Below, in pieces: positions 1 through 5,462 of a stretch of DNA of 10,088 nt. The stretch lies in contig JAAEES010000077.1 of NCBI GenBank assembly GCA_013415575.1, forward strand, positions 1 through 10,088, given 5' to 3'. The notes beneath the pieces were generated by a model. That model was not told the DNA's origin. It saw only the letters and a program-made list of their open reading frames with translations, and did not search any database. The number at the start of each line of letters is the position of its first letter. Position 1 is the stretch's first letter. This stretch comes from Methanomicrobiales archaeon (GTDB lineage Archaea; Halobacteriota; Methanomicrobia; Methanomicrobiales; Methanospirillaceae). A program made the translations under genes and the position numbers.

Positions 1-15
1 TCCTGGGAACAGACA

Positions 16-50
16 TTCTGGTTCCCCGGGAAGCCCGGATAGCACCAGAA
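16..50 (-). terminator. Two-tier hairpin downstream of the leftward three-gene operon
   Basis: An outer stem pairs TTCTGGT (16-22) with ACCAGAA (44-50), seven perfect base pairs. An inner stem pairs CCGGG (26-30) with CCCGG (34-38) around a three-base loop. It begins three bases beyond the stop codon of the DUF2703 gene, so it sits where a 3' end or mRNA-stabilising structure would be. The minus-strand sequence after it is not T-rich, so a classical intrinsic terminator is uncertain; an RNA-processing or protecting hairpin is an alternative. Confidence 0.45.
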
Positions 51-52
51 GG

Positions 53-466
53 CTAGAGGTATTCTGAATATACCGCCCGAACCTCGTCGTCCATGGCGAG
101 GAGGATGGCCTTCCGGAACAGGATCTCGGGAGCTTCATCGCACATCACGCCGGATGCATCCGGGAACCACCGGTGGATGTGCTCCGGCGGCCGGCACCGG
201 GATGCATGGCAGTATTCCTCACCCCTGGCAGCATAGGAGAGGAGAGGGCCTATCGGGATATCGTTGAGGAGCACGGTATTCTCGGGCAGAGCGGCATCAC
301 CCGGAACCAGCTCTTCCTGGTAATCGAGACCGATCCCTTCGTCATCGAAGGCCGGGATGAGCAGCTCCAGCAGTTCGGAAAAAGACCTGCCGGTATCGGA
401 ACAGGTGAGGCAGGGAGCCTCCTGGTCGCCGGTATGCCGCCAGAGTACCGAGAGCGTTTTCTTCAT
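53..466 (-). CDS. DUF2703 family protein with CxxCxDTG motif
   Basis: A small, probably cytosolic protein of 137 residues if it starts at ATG 466. It resembles the DUF2703 family: an N-terminal beta strand (KKTLSVLW), then CLTCSDTG (Cys19, Cys22), a helix, and an acidic middle ending in NTVLLNDIPI. This is a family-typical layout that recalls thioredoxin-like folds with a CxxC near the N-terminus. Further cysteines at 86, 91 and 109 could bind metal or form disulfides. Function is unknown; redox or metal handling is only a guess. A TTG at 493 would add nine residues (MTDSCLYRT), but neither start has a good ribosome site; 466 is chosen because family similarity begins there. It is the last gene of the leftward operon, 42 bases after the stop of the DUF5814-like gene. 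Confidence 0.75.
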   Translation of the reverse strand: MKKTLSVLWRHTGDQEAPCLTCSDTGRSFSELLELLIPAFDDEGIGLDYQEELVPGDAALPENTVLLNDIPIGPLLSYAARGEEYCHASRCRPPEHIHRWFPDASGVMCDEAPEILFRKAILLAMDDEVRAVYSEYL

Positions 467-508
467 GGTCCGGTACAGACATGAATCAGTCAAAGCAGAT
501 AAGTGATT

Positions 509-961
509 CTACCGCTCGATCCGGCCGATATGCCCGATCGCTGCCTCTTCGAGGACGGTCTTCGCCTTCTGTGCGGAGATATCCCTGATGGCCTCGAGCA
601 CGTGGACTGATTCTTCCAGGAAGCTGAGCACGTCCGCCGGGTAGATATCGATGCCGTACTCGTCCTGCAGGAACTGGGAGATCTGGCGGTGATCGAGCCC
701 GTTTTCACGGAGCTCGATGATCTCGCGGGCAAACTTTTTTTCCGGGCAGCCGCACAGCGGGGCATCCCGGCAGGAACAGCGGAGAAAAGAATTAAAAAAA
801 GCGAGGATCTGGTCCCGGAGGATCGTGTCCAGCCGGTCGATATTGAGGCGGGAGGAGAGGGCATCGAGGGTGGCACCGTGGAACGCGAGATCGGGGATCC
901 GGTACCCGACCGCCCGCTCGATCTTCCGGGCATACCGGAAGCGTGCCCTCCCCGCGATCAC
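509..961 (-). CDS. DUF5814-like protein with a CxCx5CxC cluster
   Basis: A 150-residue protein of unknown function. The centre carries C62-x-C64-x5-C70-x-C72, a likely zinc- or iron-sulfur-binding knuckle. After it comes a helical segment (about 76-128: REIIELRENGL, ISQFLQDEYGI, PADVLSFLEESVHVLEAI) with the feel of a winged-helix or helix-turn-helix unit. From memory, this Cys cluster plus 'IIELR..GL...IS..L...Y.I..YP.D' pattern resembles the DUF5814 region found in archaeal proteins, including C-terminal parts of some superfamily II helicases; here it stands alone, with no helicase motifs. The N-terminus is basic (RARFRYARK). It starts at GTG 961, overlapping the DUF2150 stop as GTGA, with GGAGG and GGGAGAAGG stretches upstream on the minus strand, so it is translationally coupled. 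Nucleic-acid binding is an inference from the cluster and basic end. Confidence 0.75.
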   Translation of the reverse strand: MIAGRARFRYARKIERAVGYRIPDLAFHGATLDALSSRLNIDRLDTILRDQILAFFNSFLRCSCRDAPLCGCPEKKFAREIIELRENGLDHRQISQFLQDEYGIDIYPADVLSFLEESVHVLEAIRDISAQKAKTVLEEAAIGHIGRIER

Positions 962-1593
962 GACCCTTCTCCCGCCTCCTCGTCAAAGTTCTTGAGCGAG
1001 GCCATCGCTTCGCTCATGCTCTCGATCTCGATGAGCCACTCATCAAAGAGGCCGGGCTGTTCGATATCCTCCTTGAGGTATTTACCACAGCAGGACGCCC
1101 CGCCCAGGACGTTTGCTCCGATCTCGGCGGCAATGCCCATGGCCGACTCGAGATCTGTCTCAGCGGTCTTCTTTCCCTCCTTGATCAGGGTCTTCATGTC
1201 GGTGGAATATCCGCCCTCGAGGAAGCGCTTGCAGGCCGCAAAGAGGACCAGCATGGAGAGCTGGAGGGACTCGACGTACTCTTCGAGATCGTCAGCAGGG
1301 GCCTCGCCCATCACGATGCACTCGACGGCATTGAGTTTCTCGAGCGCCTCCTCCTTGGCGAATCTCCCGTTCTGGAAGAGCTTGATGATCTTCAGGACCT
1401 CGATGGTAATGTCCATGGAGAAGTTGTAGAGTGTGGTGTACCCGTCCGGCATCTCTTCGGAGTCGGGGGCGACCTCAAACGAGCACTCCCGCAGCGTGCT
1501 GATCCAGTTGTCCCAGCGCTCCTGGTTATAGAAGATATAGAACAATTTGAGCGGTTCTTCCTCTTTCCCCGCTTTTCCTTTCTTTTTTACCAT
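958..1593 (-). CDS. DUF2150 family archaeal protein
   Basis: A 211-residue, probably cytosolic and mainly helical protein that resembles DUF2150, an archaeal family without known function. Visible features are a lysine-rich start (MVKKKGKAGK), then FYIFYNQERWDNWISTL near residues 18-34, an acidic middle, and a long helical second half with a Cys pair in GGASCCGKYL (Cys168-Cys169). The C-terminus is acidic. Two adjacent ATG codons (1596 and 1593) are possible. The minus-strand GAGGT (1602-1598) leaves only one base before the first ATG but four before the second, so 1593 is preferred. It is the first gene of a leftward operon with the DUF5814-like and DUF2703 genes; the four-base GTGA overlap with the next gene implies a shared transcript. 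Family call is from memory of the N-terminal FY..ERW..W pattern. Confidence 0.8.
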   Translation of the reverse strand: MVKKKGKAGKEEEPLKLFYIFYNQERWDNWISTLRECSFEVAPDSEEMPDGYTTLYNFSMDITIEVLKIIKLFQNGRFAKEEALEKLNAVECIVMGEAPADDLEEYVESLQLSMLVLFAACKRFLEGGYSTDMKTLIKEGKKTAETDLESAMGIAAEIGANVLGGASCCGKYLKEDIEQPGLFDEWLIEIESMSEAMASLKNFDEEAGEGS

Positions 1594-1615
1594 CATTACC
1601 TCATGGATTCTTGAA

Positions 1616-1674
1616 TCTTAAAGATTTTTGGTTTTCATTCCGAACGGAGCCCGGAGAATGGTTAATTTTATATA
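1616..1674. promoter_or_regulatory. Short divergent promoter region between DUF2150 operon and K+ channel
   Basis: TTTTATATA (1666-1674) is a good archaeal TATA box. For the rightward channel gene it predicts a transcript start near 1697, giving a leader of roughly 45 bases that contains the GAGG ribosome site. The core is nearly palindromic (TATATA), so it could also serve the leftward operon with a leader of about 50 bases. A second AT-rich block (TCTTAAAGA, about 1616-1624) lies closer to the leftward start and could instead give a nearly leaderless transcript. Placement is by consensus only. Confidence 0.55.
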
Positions 1675-1740
1675 CTGCGTGGGAAGCGCATACAAAATGA
1701 TTTTTCCATGGGGACATCATCTCTCCCTCTGAGGATTCAT

Positions 1741-2571
1741 ATGGCTCCTGATCAAGAATCAACTCAGTTGAATCTCGGATATGAAATATTCATTGCTCTC
1801 ATTTCGATCCTGTCCGTCTTCAACATGGTCCTGGCCGTCATTCCCGGCATTGATCCTGCTGCCGTGCATGTCGTATTCACCATAAATCTCTTCCTGACCC
1901 TGTTATTCATCTTTGATTTTGGCCTTCGTTTGTGCACCGCCGCATCACGCTCCTTTTACTTCATCCGGGATTACGGATGGGCAGACCTTTTAGCTATTAT
2001 CCCATTCTTCAGGATTTTGCGCGTATTCCGGATTTTCAAGACCTACCGGCTGGTCCATAAACAAGGGGCAAAAAATCTCATCGGGTATCTCACCATGCAC
2101 AGGGCGGAAGCAGCGTTGTTCATCCTGGTATTTGCTGTGATCATCATCATCGAATTAGGATCATTCATGGTACTGGTGGCCGAGAGTGTATCCCCGGACG
2201 CAAACATCGTAACGTCCGGAGATGCAATGTGGTGGACTTATGTGACCATCACCACGGTCGGCTACGGCGACCGGTATCCGGTTACGGAAGCAGGAAGGTT
2301 GATCGGGATTCTGGTCATGACCACTGGTGTCGGGATTTTTGCCACTTTTGCCGGATACATCGGCAATAAACTCCTCGCCCCCCCGGAACGGGAGCAGAGG
2401 CATGAGACGGTTCCTGACCTGTCCCCCCCGGCTGCTGTCACCCTTGCAGAACTGAGACAGTACCTGGAGCAGCGGGAAAAAATTGATGCCGAGATCAGCA
2501 CCCGCCTTGCCCGGCTGGAACGGCAGGTCCAGGGAGAGACCACGCCATCTGGTTCAGGGCCTGCAGCATGA
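1741..2571 (+). CDS. Voltage-gated-type potassium channel (six-segment, Kv-like)
   Basis: An integral membrane K+ channel subunit, presumably acting as a tetramer. From ATG 1741 (276 residues) it shows S1 (about 14-35), S2 (43-63), S3 (78-89), an S4 voltage sensor with a charge at every third position (R91, R94, R97, K100, R103), S5 (122-148), a pore helix (MWWTYVTIT), the K+ selectivity filter TVGYGD (172-177) and S6 (187-210). The C-terminal tail (about 231-265, LAELRQYLEQREKIDAEI) looks like a coiled coil, as used for subunit assembly in prokaryotic channels. The start at 1741 is chosen because GAGG at 1731-1734 lies six bases upstream; ATG 1708 would add 11 residues but has no ribosome site. 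No RCK/TrkA-N or cyclic-nucleotide domain is present, so gating is probably by voltage alone. The CLC gene follows after 113 bases. Confidence 0.93.
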   Translation: MAPDQESTQLNLGYEIFIALISILSVFNMVLAVIPGIDPAAVHVVFTINLFLTLLFIFDFGLRLCTAASRSFYFIRDYGWADLLAIIPFFRILRVFRIFKTYRLVHKQGAKNLIGYLTMHRAEAALFILVFAVIIIIELGSFMVLVAESVSPDANIVTSGDAMWWTYVTITTVGYGDRYPVTEAGRLIGILVMTTGVGIFATFAGYIGNKLLAPPEREQRHETVPDLSPPAAVTLAELRQYLEQREKIDAEISTRLARLERQVQGETTPSGSGPAA

Positions 2572-2684
2572 CCGGACACTCTCTCTTTTTGCCGGACCGG
2601 GACCTCCGGGAATCAGGTTCCAGGGCGATAAAACCGGTTGCATTTAATACTCCCTCGCTTTTCAATCTATAAAGGAAAGCAGCA
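2572..2684 (+). promoter_or_regulatory. Intergenic region with TATA-like element before the CLC gene
   Basis: TTTAATAC at 2643-2650 is TATA-like and would place a transcript start near 2670, leaving a leader of about 15 bases with a weak purine-rich ribosome site (AAGGAAAG) before ATG 2685. A pyrimidine run ending in TTTTT (2586-2590) just after the channel stop could act as an archaeal T-rich terminator for that gene. The CLC gene may therefore have its own promoter rather than being strictly cotranscribed with the channel. Confidence 0.4.
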
Positions 2685-3992
2685 ATGCCCGGGGATGTCA
2701 GCAGTACAAGGATCGATGAAGCTACCGAATCGCTCAACACAAAGAAGTTCTATCTCCTCCTTCTCTTTGTCTCGCTCATCGGGGTCCTCGGTGCCCTGAT
2801 GATGTTCGCCTTCTTTTTCCTCCAGGACATCATTGCGGCGTTTCTCTGGGATGGCATCCCGATCGATTCCCTTTCCCCGGTCTTCAACCCGCTGATCCTG
2901 GTGATCTGCCTTCTCGGCGGGCTCGGCGCCGGGCTGATCCGCCACTATTTTGGAGGTGAGATCGCCATCATGGCCGAGGACCTTATCGAGTTCAACCGGG
3001 AGGGGAGGATTGGCCTGAAACGGGGGATCGAGCTCTTCAGCAGGGGGCTGGTATCCCTGGTCTGCGGCGCTCCCCTCGGCCCTGAAGCACCCCTCACGGT
3101 CGCTACCGGTGCCGCTGGTACCGCAATCGCGGAAAAAGCCCGCATGCCGCCACCTGCCGTTACCCTCATGTCACTCTCTGCCATCAGCGGATTCTTCGGT
3201 GCATTCCTGTCGTCACCATTTGCCGGCGCCCTCATCTTCATCGAGACCACGCTTGAGAAGGGTATCATGACCTGGAAAGCGATCCTCCCGTCAATCGTTG
3301 CGGCCACAGCAGGATTCGCCGTGTATTTCCTCATCGCAGGCTCCTTTATCGGCAGCATGTTCACCCTCCCGGCGTACGAAGGGTTCAGGGATATCGATCT
3401 GCTGTATGCGGTCATCCTTGGCCTGCTCGGCGGAGTGAGCGGAATTTTTTTCATCATCGTGTACAAGAAAATGCGGTCGATTTTTGAGCCGCTGGAGAAC
3501 CGGCCGGTGTTCCTCGGTCTGCTCGGAGGTCTGGGACTGGGAATAGCCGGGATCCTCCTCCCCCTCACCCTGTTCATGGGCAGTGACCAGCTCCAGGTCC
3601 TCATCAACAACTATCTTGAGGTGAGCATTGTCCTGCTGCTCATCCTGGTTGTGGCAAAGATCCTCCTCGTGACCTTCTCCTTTTCCACGGGATTTGCCGG
3701 CGGATACATCTTCCCGGGATTCTTCATCGGGGGAACCCTTGGAATCCTGGTATTCCGGCTCTTCCCCTTCATCCCCCTCGCGGTCTGCCTCGTTTGTGTT
3801 ATTGCCGGTTTCAGTGTCGCACTGCTCAGGAGCCCTATCGCCCTCGCCCTGATCATTGCCATCGTTTTCGAGGAAACGCTCGTCCCGGCGATGGCGATCT
3901 CGCTCGTCATGGGCTTTGTCGTGAGCCACTCGTACTCCCTCCCGTATACGAGAAAGGGGACCGGAAATTCCGCTGATACTCCCCGGGAATGA
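2685..3992 (+). CDS. Divergent CLC-family chloride channel/transporter
   Basis: A 435-residue polytopic membrane protein with about ten or more hydrophobic segments and the CLC family layout. The clearest match is the helix F motif at 132-136 (GPEAP), which corresponds to the family's GREGP and keeps the gating glutamate (E134). Next to it is the helix G/H stretch with SPFAGALIFIE (177-187) and the helix N motif FAGGYIFPGFFIGG (337-350), corresponding to the usual GGIFAP. It is divergent: the helix D GSGIP motif is not recognisable (FGGEI near 89-93), and by eye the position of the internal proton glutamate of exchangers (second E of IIEEM) is threonine (T188). Such a protein may be a channel or an altered exchanger; anion selectivity cannot be read from the sequence. 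No CBS domains follow. It may work with the neighbouring K+ channel in ion or volume balance (inference). Confidence 0.88.
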   Translation: MPGDVSSTRIDEATESLNTKKFYLLLLFVSLIGVLGALMMFAFFFLQDIIAAFLWDGIPIDSLSPVFNPLILVICLLGGLGAGLIRHYFGGEIAIMAEDLIEFNREGRIGLKRGIELFSRGLVSLVCGAPLGPEAPLTVATGAAGTAIAEKARMPPPAVTLMSLSAISGFFGAFLSSPFAGALIFIETTLEKGIMTWKAILPSIVAATAGFAVYFLIAGSFIGSMFTLPAYEGFRDIDLLYAVILGLLGGVSGIFFIIVYKKMRSIFEPLENRPVFLGLLGGLGLGIAGILLPLTLFMGSDQLQVLINNYLEVSIVLLLILVVAKILLVTFSFSTGFAGGYIFPGFFIGGTLGILVFRLFPFIPLAVCLVCVIAGFSVALLRSPIALALIIAIVFEETLVPAMAISLVMGFVVSHSYSLPYTRKGTGNSADTPRE

Positions 3993-4159
3993 TGTGAACC
4001 ATCCTGATGGTGGAGACCCGGAACAGGAAAGGCATCCGTACGTTCACGTTTCTGTCCGTTCGTGATGAGAATATACCCGGGGAAGAACAGGATCAGCTGA
4101 TGAGTGCATGCGGGTCCATAACACCTTTATCCTGGCGATAAGATTCCTAATCGGGAACC
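3993..4159 (+). promoter_or_regulatory. Intergenic region before the UPF0114 gene: small hairpin and weak TATA candidates
   Basis: Just after the CLC stop, ACCAT (3998-4002) and ATGGT (4007-4011) can form a five-base-pair hairpin with a CCTG loop, but no T tract follows. Two weak TATA candidates are seen: AATATAC (4070-4076) and CTTTATC (4125-4131). The latter would start transcription only about ten bases before ATG 4160, giving a very short leader, consistent with the lack of a good ribosome site. Nothing else is recognised in this stretch. Confidence 0.3.
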
Positions 4160-4360
4160 ATGAGTCCTGATGACCCATTACAAAAACCGGCACCACCACG
4201 GCACTGGCTGGGGCAAATATTCGTCCTCAGCCGGTACCTCATCATGATCACCATCATTGCCCTGTTCATTGGCGCAATCATCGTTGTTGCCGGCGGGATA
4301 GCAGAACTGTACCATATTGTCGTGTATCTGGTCGGCGGAGGATCCGGTATGGGGGGATGA
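4160..4360 (+). CDS. N-terminal part of an interrupted UPF0114/YqhA-type membrane protein
   Basis: Sixty-six residues: a polar, proline-rich start, then SRYLIMITIIALFIGAIIVV (membrane segment about 25-45) and a Gly-rich end (GGGSGMGG) before TGA 4358-4360. This matches the first membrane helix and following loop of the UPF0114 (YqhA) family (E. coli YqhA is about 164 residues with about four helices). The remainder of the family pattern continues in exactly the same reading frame immediately after the TGA. The most economical reading is one 191-codon gene broken by a nonsense codon. A standalone 66-residue membrane protein is the alternative. Function of the family is unknown. Confidence 0.6.
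   Translation: MSPDDPLQKPAPPRHWLGQIFVLSRYLIMITIIALFIGAIIVVAGGIAELYHIVVYLVGGGSGMGG
4358..4360 (+). other. In-frame TGA splitting the UPF0114 gene
   Basis: The codons around it read GGT ATG GGG GGA TGA TTG GGG CAG, all in one frame with ATG 4160 upstream and the 4361-4735 stretch downstream. A single base change from TGG (Trp) or CGA (Arg) would create it. The run of six Gs just before is a typical place for sequencing trouble, but a length error would shift the frame, and the frame is the same on both sides. Confidence 0.8.
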
Positions 4361-4735
4361 TTGGGGCAGTTTCTCTCCGTGAGTATGACAGAATTAATCG
4401 ATCTCTTCCTTATCGCCATCGTCCTCGTTATCATCGCTCTCGGACTGTACCAGCTGTTCATCGATCCCGGAATCAGCCTTCCCGAATGGTTGAATACTAC
4501 CACGCTGGAAAGCCTGAAGACCCGTCTCCTCGTCGTTATCGTCGTACTCCTTGCGGTGATCTTCCTGGGTGCTGCAGCCGAATCGGAAGGAGGCGTCGCG
4601 ATAGCCGGACTGGGAATCGGAATCGCAGCCGTGATCGTTGCCATCGGGTATATCCTTAGCATCTACATCCGGACGATGGTTGCTAAAGCGGACAGGCAAT
4701 CACAGGGTTCCAGCCAGGAGCAGGAGCTCCCATGA
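4361..4735 (+). CDS. C-terminal part of the interrupted UPF0114/YqhA-type membrane protein
   Basis: If translated on its own it could begin at TTG 4361 (directly after the TGA, 124 residues), GTG 4379 or ATG 4385 (116 residues). Counting from TTG: ELIDLFLIAIVLVIIALGLYQLFI (about 11-34) is the signature second helix of UPF0114 proteins, followed by the loop PEWLNTTTLESLKTRL, which matches the family's 'W....LD.LK..L' pattern, then hydrophobic helices at about 58-72 and 80-103 and a polar tail. Alone it lacks the first helix. The G-rich GGGGGGATGA just before TTG could support re-initiation after the stop, so expression as two chains is possible. It ends 21 bases before the next gene's likely ATG, suggesting cotranscription. 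Confidence 0.65.
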   Translation: MGQFLSVSMTELIDLFLIAIVLVIIALGLYQLFIDPGISLPEWLNTTTLESLKTRLLVVIVVLLAVIFLGAAAESEGGVAIAGLGIGIAAVIVAIGYILSIYIRTMVAKADRQSQGSSQEQELP

Positions 4736-4756
4736 TGAAACGGGGTGATGGGTGAT

Positions 4757-5344
4757 ATGGACCCGGGAAAAGACCCTGCTTCGGGCACGGACAGCAACCA
4801 TATCGTTATTGAACTCGACACCATCCGCGACCTGCTGATTGCCCCCGAATTCGATCCCTTTTCAGAAAAGGAGACGGCGTACATGGGGCAGTCTGCGCTG
4901 GGACGGGCCATCAAACGCCTCAAACCCGGCTGGACGAAGCACACCCGGGATGTGCGGCTGACCATCCTGCTTCCTCCGGACCAGATCACACCGGGGCTTC
5001 AGGATCAGGTGCACAAGGCCATCCGGCGGTTCTGCAGTACGAAGATCGAGGATAATACCGTTCAGCTCCGCACCATCCGCTGGAACGGGATCCGGGGACT
5101 GCCGTTCTCCTTCGTGTTCCTCGCTGTCTGTGTTGGCATCGGGACACTCTTCGGGAATGGTCTGGTCCCCGGTGTTTCGGAGTGGCTTGGGGCAGCGCTG
5201 AGCGAGGGATTCTATATCATCGGCTGGGTCTCGCTCTGGGACCCGGTGGAGACCCTGCTCTTCGATCCGTTGCCGGTGAAAAGGGAAAACAAAGTTCTCA
5301 ATTTATTCCTGGATATTCCGATCGAGATAGAACCACGACGGTAA
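4757..5344 (+). CDS. Uncharacterised membrane protein with soluble N-terminal domain
   Basis: A 195-residue protein of unknown function. The first 115 residues are polar and mixed alpha/beta (IVIELDTIRDLLIAPEFDPF, a basic RAIKRLKPGW stretch, VRLTILLPPD). Two hydrophobic segments follow: about 117-135 (FSFVFLAVCVGIGTLFGNG) and 146-162 (LGAALSEGFYIIGWVSL). The end carries WDPVETLLFDPLPVKREN (161-178), which recalls a 'W.P.E..LYDWWP.RRE' pattern I associate with many uncharacterised bacterial membrane proteins; this is from memory only. ATG 4757 is chosen because GGTGAT (4744-4749) lies seven bases upstream; GTG 4745 and ATG 4748 in the same frame are alternatives that would add four or three residues. 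It follows the split UPF0114 gene closely and is probably cotranscribed with it. Confidence 0.75.
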   Translation: MDPGKDPASGTDSNHIVIELDTIRDLLIAPEFDPFSEKETAYMGQSALGRAIKRLKPGWTKHTRDVRLTILLPPDQITPGLQDQVHKAIRRFCSTKIEDNTVQLRTIRWNGIRGLPFSFVFLAVCVGIGTLFGNGLVPGVSEWLGAALSEGFYIIGWVSLWDPVETLLFDPLPVKRENKVLNLFLDIPIEIEPRR

Positions 5345-5417
5345 ATCCCGGGTAGGAATTCCCTGAAAAATTTCCTGTGGTTATTCCGCACCGGCTAATC
5401 CTGCAGACAGATGCTGG

Positions 5418-5459
5418 TATTTAACATCAGGGCATACCATGCTATACAGACGAGGTGAT
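5418..5459 (+). promoter_or_regulatory. TATA box and strong ribosome site for thiI
   Basis: TATTTAA (5418-5424) predicts a transcript start near 5447. GAGGTGAT (5452-5459), complementary to the archaeal 16S rRNA end, lies just before ATG 5463 and decides that start over the in-frame ATG at 5439, which would add eight residues and lies upstream of the ribosome site. Confidence 0.6.
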
Positions 5460-5462
5460 GGC

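Noticed and set aside
689..1614. Long plus-strand open frames (up to 246 codons) opposite the DUF2150 and DUF5814-like genes
   Set aside because: They lack ribosome sites and family resemblance, and are explained by codon bias of the real minus-strand genes, which carry recognisable motifs and a coupled GTGA start.
2568..2672. 34-codon frame starting at ATGA overlapping the K+ channel stop
   Set aside because: No ribosome site, no recognisable sequence, and it covers the likely terminator and promoter region.
2945..3929. Minus-strand open frames of 212-221 codons opposite the CLC gene
   Set aside because: One is an implausibly Asp/Glu/Gln-rich sequence and the other Pro/Arg-rich; both are mirror images of hydrophobic membrane codons.
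4358..4360. Selenocysteine or pyrrolysine as an explanation of the in-frame stop
   Set aside because: Pyrrolysine uses TAG, not TGA. Selenocysteine is known in Methanococcales-type archaea with a 3' SECIS, which I could not see; the family has no known selenoprotein. Kept only as a remote option.
4357..4659. Open frame of 100 codons in the +1 frame within the UPF0114 region
   Set aside because: Arg/Ser/Pro-rich shadow frame; the other frame gives clear membrane helices matching a family.
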